NCBI GenBank assembly: GCA_003259005.1
Contig: QLII01000001.1
Span: forward strand, 496,001 to 560,000
DNA: 64,000 nucleotides
From: Spirosoma telluris
Lineage (GTDB): Bacteria; Bacteroidota; Bacteroidia; Cytophagales; Spirosomataceae
Direction of reading: 5' to 3'
Shown here: piece by piece, positions 46,012 through 54,441 of the stretch
Layout: the number at the start of each line of letters is the position of its first letter
How positions within the stretch are numbered: position 1 is the first letter of the stretch
Program-made: the position numbers and the translations under genes
The notes under the pieces: model-generated
What the model was told of the DNA's origin: nothing
Database searches by the model: none
The model's input: the letters and a program-made list of their open reading frames with translations, nothing else

Positions 46012-46791
46012 CCTAGTTTTGTTCCTCTTGAAAAGAATCATTTGTTACTTTGTTATAAGTCTGATTTGATGTAAGGCAGGAGTGAGCGTCTTGTTACTAC
46101 CTGTGATTTTTAGTGTAATCGATTCATTGTCACCTGCTTTTAATCGGATGGTTTATCCTCGACAAAAAGAATCTCGGCTGGTTTTTCGTAGCTCACCAAG
46201 TTCACGGTCTCCGGCTTTATCGTATCTAAAGTCCGACTATCACTATTCCTACCCGACCGGTTTTTGTTTTGCAACTAGTAGGTGCCCTAACTAATTTTTG
46301 ATCGTCTTGTGTCTAGATTGATTAATCAGATTTACAGCTAAAGAAACCAACGGGTTAAAACAAACTAGTTAGATTAACCTGTCTTACACTGAAATCGCTC
46401 GATTGGCGGGTACCATTGAATACCCAGGACAACTTGAAATGGGTCTGGAGTTTAGCATAAGTTATAATTTCATCGCCTAAGGCCACTGAGAAGCTTATGG
46501 GTGGAGAGTAAGGGAAAGTAGGAAATTTATCAGTCAGATACCCACCAATAATAAAAGCTCGGCTGTCAAAGGCTACGTTTGTGAAATGAAAAAATTATAA
46601 GTAAAGTGGGCCTCCTAGGATGAGTAATTTTGAGTTCGCTTATTGAACGAATCATACGAATGGTGGCTATCTGGTGGGTGGCTTTGACATTGAAACAAGT
46701 AGCCGTGGTGATTTTGGTATAGTGTAGACTTTAAAATACTTACTATCCAATCGACAACATCCATTCGCCCGCAAAGCAAAACATAAAAATC
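46012..46791. other. Long intergenic region, no gene seen
   Basis: About 780 bp between divergent genes. Stop codons in all frames and no recognisable motif; scattered frames such as 46082-46294 (plus) look random. Confidence 0.5.
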
Positions 46792-47298
46792 ATGAAACTA
46801 AAAAGTGGACATTTACCAATTTTTCTAACTATAATGATTATAGCTGTATCGTGTAAACCAGCTCACAAAAAAGAGACTATAACCAACAAAAGTCGGTTAG
46901 TCGGCACTTGGCAATTAATTGAATACGCTGACTTTGACACGATTACTCATACATGGACTCATCCCTATGGGGACCATCCTAAAGGGTATTTTACCTATAC
47001 CAGCAGCGGCATCGTTCACATAAATGGCTCTGCCGAAAAACCCCTGATGATTTCGGCTGATTCTGCCTATACTAAAAAGTTAACCTTAGGCACCTTCTTA
47101 GGTAATGCGTTTGGTTACTTCGGAACCTATACCATTGACAGTTTAAAGTCAATGGTAACCCACCATGTCAAAGGAGGCTCAGTACTATATTATATTGGCA
47201 CTGACCAAACTCGCCAATTTATTTTAAGAGGGGACACATTGCTACTTGGTGATCCAAGTTTTAACCTGGGAAAACGAGTGTTAGTAAGAGAAGAGTGA
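46792..47298 (+). CDS. Lipocalin-like lipoprotein
   Basis: 168 aa. A lipoprotein signal (PIFLTIMIIAVSC, lipobox Cys21) is followed by a lipocalin-like beta-barrel domain: RLVGTWQLIEYADFDTITH, YFTYTSSGIVHINGSA, GYFGTYTIDSLKSMVTHHVK and RQFILRGDTLLLGDPSF. The GTW-LI-Y opening and the H-V strand are the signature of the lipocalin-like PF13924 group in Bacteroidota. It is probably tethered to the inner or outer membrane and binds a small hydrophobic ligand. It stands alone. Confidence 0.83.
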   Translation: MKLKSGHLPIFLTIMIIAVSCKPAHKKETITNKSRLVGTWQLIEYADFDTITHTWTHPYGDHPKGYFTYTSSGIVHINGSAEKPLMISADSAYTKKLTLGTFLGNAFGYFGTYTIDSLKSMVTHHVKGGSVLYYIGTDQTRQFILRGDTLLLGDPSFNLGKRVLVREE

Positions 47299-47539
47299 AA
47301 AGACTTCTTCCCAATAACAGAACACAAGATGGAAACAGGAGTTGAAAGTTATTACACATAGCCGTGTCTTGTCCAAAAATGTTTCGGACGTTTTTCTGAA
47401 CGGTGGGCGGGTAGGAGAGAAGGGGCTGGAAACGGCCCTTTTTGCGTTCAATAAAGCTGTTCAGTTTAATCGTTCAGCACAATTGTCCGGGATAAGGTTT
47501 TTCTGGACGGATTCAACAACTAAATAACCCAATGTTTTT
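47299..47539. other. Short intergenic region, no gene seen
   Basis: GTCC ... GGAC followed by a T-run near 47369-47392 may be a weak terminator for the lipocalin-like gene. Nothing else is evident. Confidence 0.35.
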
Positions 47540-48506
47540 TCATTTCGTTACACTCCAACGACGACCCTGGCTGTTCTCTTTTGGCTGACGATCTAATGTA
47601 TAATTGAGGGGTGGGCATTATTGAAAAGTAGCTTTAAAAGCCTCTAAGCTGCCAAACTCCCGCTGATTGGTGAAATTATCGTACATGATTAATTGAACCG
47701 TGCAACTGGCCATCATCAAGTAGGCACTGACCCGATCCAAGCCTTTGTAAGGCAACATCGTATTGCCAGTCAGGCCAGTCAGTTCTTTAATGAGCGCAAA
47801 CGTAGGCTCAATCGAGGGCTTCCGACGACGATACGTAAGCCTACCTGCCCAAGAAGCGGCCATATCATTATAATACTGTTTGAAATGACTCACCCGCTGG
47901 CCTATCTTGAAGAGACAAGGCGTGGTCACCAAGATAGAAAAACGCTCGTAGATAGCTTGCAAAAACCGAACAGCAAAATACCCGCTGTCAGCAACCACGA
48001 CCCCTAAACGCTCCTGCAAGGGAGCTATCAGTGTGGCTAGGAGGTGATAATCTTTAGTCGCGGCCGTGGTTACGGTAGCCATCAACGGAAACCGCCGGGT
48101 GGCCGGTGCCATAGCGATTGCAAATCAGGTGTAAACCATAGCCAAACCGCCAACCATGACACTCACTTTTTGCCCAAGAAGCTTCGGTATCAATGCTGGA
48201 ATGAGGCACTACCTTAAGGAGTCTATGCTTTTTGTGCCACAGGCCGCCAAGTGCCCGAAACACGCTTTTGTCGGCAAAGCTGCAGGCATAGCCAAATCGC
48301 GCATAATCAAGCCGTAGACACTGGTGGGCGATGGTTGGCATAAGTAACTGTAGCACAGCGGGCAATTCTAGAAATCGCCTGCGAATAGTCTTTCGGTCAG
48401 GTGCTTTCTGCCAGCCTAATAGGGCATAATTGGCCCTGGCCCATCGGTGCATAGCCGCAAAAGTATGGATGCCTTTGAGGAGCATGATCGGACCGATTTC
48501 TATGAT

Positions 48507-49517
48507 TCATGCAACAACGGGGGAATAAAAATCTTTATATTTTTCTCTACGCTGTACACAAGCGTAAACTCGATGAATCAGCTTATTGCAGATGTTATTA
48601 ATCACTAACATCTCATTCTTGCCTTCCGCTGTTTTACGAAAATAGTACGCTTTCAGCTCCTGGCAATGCTGGATGGCTGACATGGCCCCGTTGTGCAACA
48701 GGGCTTTTAGCGGCTTATTGGCTTTGTTACTGGTTTTAGCTTTGCCCCGATATTGACCTGACGAATACACAAAGGGTACCACACCAGCGTGACAAGCCAA
48801 CTTCTTCGGGTCAGTGATCGCCTTAAATTCATTAGTGATGATTAACAGTTCTGTGGCGATGGCTGGGCCAACGCCTTTGACCGATTGGACATATTCATAC
48901 AACTCTTTTAAATAAGGATCACTGGCAATCGTATTGGCAATCTCAGTCTGGATCTGTTTGATGTCTTTACTAAGCGCATCCAGTGTTTTCTGACAAGTTT
49001 TTTTCTCAGCCTTATGGTCTTTTTTGGAGATAAAGCCATCCGAATCGGTCAATGGAGATTGGAGCATTTTGCGAACTTTGACCAACCGACTGCGGGTGGC
49101 TGTCAACCGATCCAGTTGTTGAATGACCTCTCGCTTGGGTGTCCAGAGACGAACTTCGTCGCGATTTTTGTAGGCATACAATGCGATTCGTTGGGCATCG
49201 ACTTTATCATTTTTGCCTCGAATCATGCCTAGGCTTTCTTTAATGTGGATGGGGTGCTCTACCCAGACATTGGCTTTGCTGAGAGTCAATGTATTAAGGA
49301 TGTGATTGTTATATATACCAGTATGTTCCATGCAATACAGGCTATTGCCGAAACTAGTCTCTGGGCATTGTTGCTTTAAGTGGTTGGTAAAGCTTTCAAT
49401 ACCATTCTGATCATTCGACGATTGGTAGTGAAACAACAACTTACCCGCGACAACAACGGCCCAGTCCAAGGTGGCTTTGGAGATGTCAATACCAATAAAA
49501 AACGTAAAAGTTTCCAT
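48507..49517 (-). CDS. IS110-family transposase (DEDD recombinase), element B
   Basis: 336 aa, full length. DEDD domain: FFIGIDISKATLDWAVVVAG, MEHTGIYNNHILNTLTLS, GKNDKVDAQRIALYAYKNRD. C-terminal domain: VQSVKGVGPAIATELLIITN, HAGVVPFVYSSGQYRGKAKT (likely catalytic Ser) and HNGAMSAIQHCQELKAYYFR. Closely related to, but clearly diverged from, the element A transposase, so the two are separate arrivals and not a recent copy. The frame is intact. Confidence 0.94.
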   Translation of the reverse strand: METFTFFIGIDISKATLDWAVVVAGKLLFHYQSSNDQNGIESFTNHLKQQCPETSFGNSLYCMEHTGIYNNHILNTLTLSKANVWVEHPIHIKESLGMIRGKNDKVDAQRIALYAYKNRDEVRLWTPKREVIQQLDRLTATRSRLVKVRKMLQSPLTDSDGFISKKDHKAEKKTCQKTLDALSKDIKQIQTEIANTIASDPYLKELYEYVQSVKGVGPAIATELLIITNEFKAITDPKKLACHAGVVPFVYSSGQYRGKAKTSNKANKPLKALLHNGAMSAIQHCQELKAYYFRKTAEGKNEMLVINNICNKLIHRVYACVQRREKYKDFYSPVVA

Positions 49518-49564
49518 ACTTTTGAATGAGTTTTAATTGATAATAAAGCCAGTAGACTGTCACA

Positions 49565-49775
49565 CACTCAATACCTTGCTCATGGGTCTTTAGCCCGAAT
49601 TTCTATCTGAGTCCTGTGCTTCAGTAGTCCAGTGGGGTCCTGAATCGATCCATGAGTCGTGAGCTCAGCCGAAGACGGTAGGGTATCCCCACTGGCACTG
49701 GTTTACTCTCATTTTGAGAGCTTTCCAAGGTAAGGTATTCTTGGAATTTTACAGTGGCTCAAATCTAAAGGCCGA
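49565..49775 (-). ncRNA. Predicted IS110 bridge RNA, element B
   Basis: The non-coding 5' end mirrors element A: ACTCA/TGAGT outer stem, GGG/CCC at 49584-49596, CCAGTGGGG/CCCCACTGG (49628-49636, 49687-49695) around a 50-nt loop, and CTCTCA/TGAGAG at 49706-49720. The third and fourth stems have different bases from element A but still pair, which is covariation support for a conserved RNA. The loops differ between the elements, as expected if they guide different target and donor sequences. Confidence 0.65.
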
Positions 49776-50317
49776 AGCGGCATAAAAAATAAGACAAATG
49801 ACATACTCGAATAGGTTTGTGGCTTTCCGGGCCTGGGTTGTTCTTTGGGCCGTTGTTGCCAACAGGCATTCAGAAAACCCAATAAAGTCAGTAACTTGGC
49901 TTGCATGGAACCGCGTGTGTGAGGTGAAAGATTTGGTCATCAATCCCTTAACATACGTTGGTTCCTAATTAGGCCCACCCCTCATGTATAATTAGGGGGC
50001 ATAGACGAACTCCTCTTTATAAGACCAATCAGTCGCTCCCAAGAACGAACTTCAACGGGGTAAACGCCTTGATAACTCATAGTGGAACCGTAGGCCAGGC
50101 CTATTGTGTGCCGGGTAAGTTGTAACTCACCGCCCGTGTTATATTGGTACTGAATCCGATGATTGAGCTTAAAGCTAGCGCCTACACGCTCATAAATTAA
50201 GACGTGTCCCAGCCGGTTCTGCGCATCATACTCATACATACTGACCCAGCCTACGGCATCAACCGTTTTCGAATCTACCCCTCCATTGGGGTAGTCAATA
50301 CTAGGTCGTTCACGCAT

Positions 50318-50492
50318 GAAATACCACCCACGTTGTCGAAGTGGAATGCATTCACGAATTAATTGACTTACCCAATGGCGAGTGCTTGACGGTGATGATT
50401 CCCGAAGAGAAAGTACGGGAACCCAGGTGTTGGCGATTTAATTTAGAAGGTGCTTATTCAAGGATTTGGAACAGAAGATGTGGGATAGTTAA
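50318..50492 (+). other. Possible small coding remnant without start codon
   Basis: From about 50325 the plus strand reads TTHVVEVECIHELIDLPNGE then CLTVMIPEEKVREPRCW before a stop at about 50490. Composition looks coding, but no in-frame start is present; ATG 50316 is one base out of frame. Family not recognised. Confidence 0.3.
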
Positions 50493-50559
50493 CTAGTGCT
50501 TTGGCAAACTAGATTCTAGTGGATTCTCGGAACCGCCCGCGCGGTAGATTCTTTTGATG
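50493..50559 (+). repeat. Dispersed repeat copy 3 (short form)
   Basis: CTAGTGCTTTGGCAAACTAG, then ATTCTCGGAACCGCCCGCGC and GGTAGATTCTTTTGATG. The same ends as copies 1 and 2 but without most of the GC-rich centre. Confidence 0.7.
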
Positions 50560-50588
50560 GGAGCGTTTACTGGTCTCAGTCGTTCGTT

Positions 50589-50622
50589 GAAGCTATGCCC
50601 TTTAGGGCAAGGCTTTAGCTTC
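50589..50622 (-). terminator. Hairpin downstream of the YHS gene
   Basis: GAAGCTA/TAGCTTC (50589-50595, 50616-50622) encloses TGCCC/GGGCA. It lies about 45 bp past the repaired YHS stop on the minus strand and probably ends the operon transcript. Confidence 0.5.
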
Positions 50623-50664
50623 TAGAAAGCTGGATTAAATTTAAGGATGCAAAATACTAATTGA

Positions 50665-51116
50665 TTAATGGCCGTCTTTATACTTTATCACTGGCCAGTT
50701 CGTATCCGCTTTCTGAATATGGCCAGACCGGTCTTTGTTCCAAAGTGTCTGTACCTTCTTGTTGTAATTGAAGTATAATTTCCCGTTTTCTATCGTCCAG
50801 GCGTCAGCTTCAGTAGGCGCTTTGTGACCCTGAGACGTTCCATAGGCGCAGTATCCGCCGTACTGAGGGGTGTACTTCTCCGGATCAGCTTTAAAAGTCT
50901 CCGGTTTTGGGCATTAGCGAAGTACCAGTTTGCCCCCTGATACGTATAAGAAATGCTGGAATCTCCTGGAACAGGTTTACTTTCGACAAAATAAGCAACG
51001 GGATCGTAACCTCTGATGGCTTTGCCGGATGGGGCAAACACCGCCGATTGTTGGGCAAAAGCCGTTGTGATCGAAAAAAGAGCGATAATAAGTAGATGCA
51101 AATGGGTCATTTTCAT
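50665..51116 (-). CDS. Exported YHS-domain protein, one frameshift
   Basis: About 150 aa after repair. Signal peptide (HLHLLIIALFSITTAFAQ), then the YHS pattern: IRGYDPVAYFVESKPVPGDS, YTYQGANWYFANAQNR, and after adding one base at 50901-50902 (CC should be CCC) ETFKADPEKYTPQYGGYCAY. It ends at TAA 50665-50667 with WNKDRSGHIQKADTNWP. Closely similar to the YHS protein at 53968-54441, which starts the same operon, so the operon is bracketed by paralogues. YHS domains are often metal-binding. The start overlaps the hydrolase stop by 4 bp. Confidence 0.87.
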
Positions 51117-52030
51117 GGTTTTTGGTTATTAATTGATTGATTTATTGTTAGTTGATGAAGGATAGCATCATGAATTAAATCCGGGCGACGCCAGGGAATA
51201 AAATGATTCATGTTCGGAATCATCTGAATCGTTACCGGGGCATTCGTCAGCATTCGTTTGGCGAAGGCGGCATTCCCTGGGGGTACAAGCGAGTCGTCTT
51301 CGCCCTGAATGACAACTACAGGCACCCGAATAGTGGCCCACAGCGGCATCATATGCTGCAACTCGCCTTTGAGCGCCATAATCTCCTGATTACTCACATC
51401 AAGTTCGGTAGGTAGCCATTGACGAAATGGGAATACGTTTCCAATGGGGCGATACCATTCTTTCTTTTCCAGATCAGGATCAATAGAAGGAGCCACTAGA
51501 ATCAGCCCGCCAACCTGTTCCGGGTAATCCATAGCCAATCGAGCGGCAACAGGTCCACCCATCGAATGGCCTACTAGGATTGGTTTACGACTAGAATGAC
51601 TAAGGCGGAGCAACGGCGCAATGTAGGTGGCCTGGGCTGATAGGGATCGCTCAGGTTTGCCCAGGCCAGATTTACCAAAACCTGGCCTGTCCACGGCTAT
51701 TAACTGCGCCCGGTTGTATAGCGATGAGTCGGCAAAAAATCCGATAAAGGCATCCCAGGCACCGGGTGATCCGTGAATGAATAGTACGGGTGGTAATGTA
51801 TCGGCCCGGGAGTGGGTGCTCCCGATGCAGGCGTAATGAATTGAACGATCATGAACGTTAATAGTACCAAATGTTGGTTTGACCGGGCGGCTGGCAAAGT
51901 AGTCGGCAATTTTTCGATCCGACATCCGAACCGAAATGCATTGTGGAAGCAGGGCTATGAGCAGTACCAGAAGGAGTAACAACGTACGCCAGCGAAAAAT
52001 GAGTATCCACCACGAGGTTAGCAGCTGCAT
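51113..52030 (-). CDS. Alpha/beta-hydrolase
   Basis: 305 aa. An N-terminal membrane anchor (WILIFRWRTLLLLLVLLIAL) precedes the hydrolase fold: VLFIHGSPGAWDAFIGFF (oxyanion HG), LIAVDRPGFGKSGLGKPE, nucleophile elbow ILVGHSMGGPVAARLAMD (GHSMG), catalytic Asp in VVVIQGEDDSLVPPGN and His in PNMNHFIPWRRPDL. An esterase or hydrolase of unknown substrate, probably facing the periplasm. It sits between the LysE-type transporter and the second YHS gene on one strand. Confidence 0.92.
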   Translation of the reverse strand: MQLLTSWWILIFRWRTLLLLLVLLIALLPQCISVRMSDRKIADYFASRPVKPTFGTINVHDRSIHYACIGSTHSRADTLPPVLFIHGSPGAWDAFIGFFADSSLYNRAQLIAVDRPGFGKSGLGKPERSLSAQATYIAPLLRLSHSSRKPILVGHSMGGPVAARLAMDYPEQVGGLILVAPSIDPDLEKKEWYRPIGNVFPFRQWLPTELDVSNQEIMALKGELQHMMPLWATIRVPVVVIQGEDDSLVPPGNAAFAKRMLTNAPVTIQMIPNMNHFIPWRRPDLIHDAILHQLTINQSINNQKP

Positions 52031-52067
52031 AGAGCGAGCAGACGAACCGCCTGCATTTAATCGTTAA

Positions 52068-52703
52068 TCAGGCGGTTAAAACTTGAATAGTCTGCCAGAG
52101 AGCCATGCCCATGAAAAACCCGCCTGTCAGACGATTGATCCACGGGCCGTTCAGATACTGAACAATACGCTGCCGTTGCCAGTCTGTCAGCCAAACCACG
52201 ACGACCAACAGGCCAAACGCACCCGCTGCCGTACCCAGCGCAAACACCCACTGACTAGCCGACTGGCCTGTGGGTATTACCATTTGACTGCCTATCGTGG
52301 CCCGGCTCAGATAAAGCCACACCGCCGACCAGAAGGGCAATAGCTGCGGATTTGTGCCACCCAGTGCCACCCCTTTCCAGAATGGCAATGATCTCGTATG
52401 CGCTACAGACTCATTAAGGACAACGGGTTTCTGCCGGAAAGCCGCAAAGCCCGCTCCCAGCAAGACCGGAATAGGGGCATAAGCCAGTACGGTCATCCAG
52501 CTCGAATTCGTTGGAATAAGCATCAATCCACCCGCTGCCAGACTGCTGTAAGCAATCTCGGGCAGGCTACCGCCAAAGGCCAGCCACAGTCCGGCGCGTC
52601 TGCTTTGGCTGAGGGTCGTTTGCACCACTGCTAAATTAACCGTGCCAGGGTGTATGGAGCCTGCGAAACTGATGCTGCTGACAAGAAGAAATAAGAGAAG
52701 CAT
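52068..52703 (-). CDS. LysE-family amino-acid/metabolite exporter
   Basis: 211 aa with about six membrane helices: LLLFLLVSSISFAGSIHPGT (first helix), LAFGGSLPEIAYSSLAAGGL, WMTVLAYAPIPVLLGAGFAA, WKGVALGGTNPQLLPFWSAV, WVFALGTAAGAFGLLVVVVW and LTGGFFMGMALWQTIQVL. HPGTVNL at the N-terminus and GGTNPQLLPFW in mid-protein are the two LysE-like motifs. It probably exports a small metabolite. Same operon as the hydrolase (37 bp gap). Confidence 0.87.
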   Translation of the reverse strand: MLLLFLLVSSISFAGSIHPGTVNLAVVQTTLSQSRRAGLWLAFGGSLPEIAYSSLAAGGLMLIPTNSSWMTVLAYAPIPVLLGAGFAAFRQKPVVLNESVAHTRSLPFWKGVALGGTNPQLLPFWSAVWLYLSRATIGSQMVIPTGQSASQWVFALGTAAGAFGLLVVVVWLTDWQRQRIVQYLNGPWINRLTGGFFMGMALWQTIQVLTA

Positions 52704-52806
52704 GATTCTTGGATTTGTTTTTTACGCAGTACGAGCGTGTTCGGTCACTTACATGGGGTTAATTGATTTGAACGAATTAAGCGCCGAAATACATTGCTTT
52801 ATTTTT

Positions 52807-52882
52807 CATTCTCGCCGGGTTAAAACCCGGTGCAGTTGATGTGTGCTGTGTTTTTGCGTCGGGTTTTAACCCGGCGAGAATG
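52807..52882. repeat. Long hairpin with 23-bp perfect arms in an operon gap
   Basis: Arms 52807-52829 and 52860-52882 are exact reverse complements around 30 nt. Each arm contains CCGGGTTAAAACCCG, which is itself self-complementary, so alternative folds are possible. It lies between the LysE and DinB genes. Confidence 0.8.
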
Positions 52883-52939
52883 GAAAATACTGGCGCTTAT
52901 TTAATACAATTCAATAAACCCGGTGTCTGTCGTATTTTA

Positions 52940-53440
52940 TTACTGCGATTGGTGCTGTACCGTTGAGTAGGCTACACCAAAATGCTGGGGTAGCTCAATC
53001 GTTGGGAAGGCATTCTGTACGGCAACCTGCACCAGAGCCATATGGTGAATGGCGTGCTCGATATTATACAATAACTCACGAGCAAACGACGACGGAATCT
53101 GGATTGTCCTGGCACCACTGACGGATAAATCGGCTTCTAAGGCAAGTGGCCGGTTCAGGTCGAGTCGATGAATAGCCCGGTCGATGGTGCCCAACCGGCG
53201 TAGAGCCTCATGTGTGTTTACTTCGAGCTGTAAGTCACGTTGACGTCGGTCGTAGTTCAATTGACCCGTTTGCGCACTATGCACTAACAGTTCATAGAAT
53301 TCCAGAATATGCCGAACGTGCTTACCAATGGTGTTGCCCGAGAGTACAGCCAATGGCCGGGCATAATCGGGATCGGTGAGCTGGCCGACAACCTCAGCGA
53401 GTTGCATCAAAATATCGGTACTGGCGGATTTGAGCGACAT
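52940..53440 (-). CDS. DinB-family protein
   Basis: 166 aa from ATG 53440; the frame extends upstream to 53530 but crosses an AT-rich repeat and lacks conserved residues there. DinB/YfiT-type four-helix bundle: TDILMQLAEVVGQLTDPDYA, GNTIGKHVRHILEFYELLVH (His in HVRH), RELLYNIEHAIHHMALVQVA (the typical IEHAIHH metal-binding helix) and LPQHFGVAYSTVQHQ. Members bind a metal with three His and act as thiol S-transferases or have unknown roles. Second-to-third gene of the minus-strand operon. Confidence 0.88.
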   Translation of the reverse strand: MSLKSASTDILMQLAEVVGQLTDPDYARPLAVLSGNTIGKHVRHILEFYELLVHSAQTGQLNYDRRQRDLQLEVNTHEALRRLGTIDRAIHRLDLNRPLALEADLSVSGARTIQIPSSFARELLYNIEHAIHHMALVQVAVQNAFPTIELPQHFGVAYSTVQHQSQ

Positions 53441-53448
53441 GGTAGTGT

Positions 53449-53486
53449 TAATGAAGAATGGACAATGGATAATGAAGAATGGATAA
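53449..53486. repeat. Short direct repeat upstream of the DinB gene
   Basis: TAATGAAGAATGGA occurs twice (53449-53462 and 53470-53483) with CAATGGA between. Read on the plus strand it gives NEEWTMDNEEW, a low-complexity pattern I recall from spurious ORFs in several bacterial genomes. Confidence 0.6.
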
Positions 53487-53498
53487 AGGCAGTACCAA

Positions 53499-53933
53499 TC
53501 AGGTGTTCGTATGGGCGATTTTTTTACCAAAAACTGACTGGATGGCCCGTGCCAGAACAGGTAACCACTGCTTACGGGTCAGTAACAGAATGGTTGAGCA
53601 ACTAACGGCTACGGCTATTGCCAGAAAGAACAGATAGCCCCCGTCTCCCTGCACAGAAATACCCAAAACAGTTAGATGAGACAGGATAGCCCCTGCCATT
53701 ACGCCAAGGCCTAAACCAGCCCCAATCCAGCTCGTACGTGGATTCAGGATGAGTACGGACGCAATCAGTTCGGCAATGCCAGAGCCAATTCGTCCCCAGG
53801 GTTCAATCCCTAGTGTTGAGAAGATAAACACCGACTCGGGTTGCGCCAAAAACTTGAAATACAGTGTCTGAAGCATGATAATGGCGGCTACCAGGCGAGC
53901 GGCCCACAGGAGATAAATCGTTGCTTTGTTCAT
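53499..53933 (-). CDS. DoxX-family membrane protein
   Basis: 144 aa with four membrane helices: IYLLWAARLVAAIIMLQTLY, GSGIAELIASVLILNPRTSW, IGAGLGLGVMAGAILSHLTV and YLFFLAIAVAVSCSTILLLT. The pattern YFKFLAQPESVFIFSTLGIE followed by a Glu-containing second helix is typical of DoxX/DoxX-like proteins, some of which work in sulfur or thiol redox at the membrane. It is 34 bp after the YHS gene, same strand. Confidence 0.87.
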   Translation of the reverse strand: MNKATIYLLWAARLVAAIIMLQTLYFKFLAQPESVFIFSTLGIEPWGRIGSGIAELIASVLILNPRTSWIGAGLGLGVMAGAILSHLTVLGISVQGDGGYLFFLAIAVAVSCSTILLLTRKQWLPVLARAIQSVFGKKIAHTNT

Positions 53934-53967
53934 GGTTATGTAGGGTTACGTAATGATAAAATCAGGT

Positions 53968-54441
53968 TTAGGACTGCGTAAATTTGCTCCAGTTAGCATC
54001 CGCTTTTTTGTGCAGATTGGTTTCGTCTTTGTTCCATTTGGTCAATGTATTGTTGATGAAGGAGTGGTAGAACAGGAATAACTTACCATCTTTGATCTTG
54101 AACGTTTCGGGGTCCACTTCTACTTTCTCGCCTGTTGAACCCATAGCATACGCACACCAGCCGCCATACTGAGGCTCGTATTTCTCAGGATTTTCCTGAA
54201 ATGCTTTTAGATTAGCCGGTGTCGCAAAACGGTACGTAACGTTCTTGTAGGTAAAGGTGTTGGCTGCTGAGCCTTTCACGGCCTTGTTCTGGGCGAAGTA
54301 AGCAACAGCGTCGTACCCCTGGAGCGCAAGGCCGTTCTCCAGATTGAATTGTTGTTTCCGAACAGCGATGTTCGATTGGGCCGACGCTGAGATACACGAT
54401 ATGAGTACGAAAGCGATAAGCAGGAATGAAAGGATTTTCAT
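53968..54441 (-). CDS. Exported YHS-domain protein, first gene of operon
   Basis: 157 aa. Signal peptide (ILSFLLIAFVLISCISASAQ), then ALQGYDAVAYFAQNKAVKGS, TFTYKNVTYRFATPANLKAF, PEKYEPQYGGWCAYAMGS and a C-terminal FYHSFINNTLTKWNKDETNL. The complete YHS pattern with Cys in GGWCAYA is kept; Cys/His residues suggest metal binding. Paralogue of the protein at 50665-51116. Intact. No promoter match identified upstream. Confidence 0.9.
   Translation of the reverse strand: MKILSFLLIAFVLISCISASAQSNIAVRKQQFNLENGLALQGYDAVAYFAQNKAVKGSAANTFTYKNVTYRFATPANLKAFQENPEKYEPQYGGWCAYAMGSTGEKVEVDPETFKIKDGKLFLFYHSFINNTLTKWNKDETNLHKKADANWSKFTQS

Larger units (their letters stand above)
48486..49783 (-). mobile_element. 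IS110-family element B nested in the IS4-like transposase
   Basis: GCAT occurs at both borders (48482-48485 and 49780-49783). Deleting one GCAT plus the element restores the host reading frame FVLFFM-LLKGIHTF, which fixes the ends and gives a length of 1,298 bp. GCAT or part of it is probably the recombination core. Confidence 0.88.
47618..49906 (-). pseudogene. DDE transposase of the IS4-like element, split by IS110 and a frameshift
   Basis: The gene starts at ATG 49906 (AKLLTLLGFLNACWQQRPKE, SSMSFVLFFM), is cut by IS110-B at 49783, and resumes at 48485 (LLKGIHTFAAMHRWARANYA, RKTIRRRFLELPAVLQLL). DDE-type residues fit Asp in SSIDTEASWAKSECHG, Asp in LGVVVADSGYFAV and Glu in KPSIEPTFALIKELTG. 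A further one-base shift lies near 48110, between LHLICN and MAPATRRFPLMATVTT. The C-terminus at 47618 is natural. With two lesions it is certainly inactive. Confidence 0.82.
47606..49983 (-). mobile_element. IS4-like element with 10-bp target duplication, interrupted by IS110
   Basis: Ends GAGGGGTGGGC (47606-47616) and GCCCACCCCTC (49973-49983) are 11-bp terminal inverted repeats. The flanking direct repeat ATGTATAATT (47596-47605 and 49984-49993) is a 10-bp target-site duplication, typical of IS4-type transposition. Without the nested IS110 (48486-49783) the element is 1,080 bp. Confidence 0.85.
47540..50317 (-). pseudogene. Hypothetical gene interrupted by the IS4-like element
   Basis: The first part (50317-49984) encodes DYPNGGVDSKTVDAVGWVSM, YEYDAQNRLGHVLIYERVGA, LNHRIQYQYNTGGELQ, then runs into the element. 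Removing the element and one copy of the 10-bp target duplication joins MPPNYT to LDRQPKENSQGRRWSVTK and a stop at 47540. So the insertion split a gene of about 130 codons near its 3' end. YEYD and YQYN are faintly like YD/RHS repeats, but I do not assign a family. With the IS present the product ends right at the junction. Confidence 0.55.
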
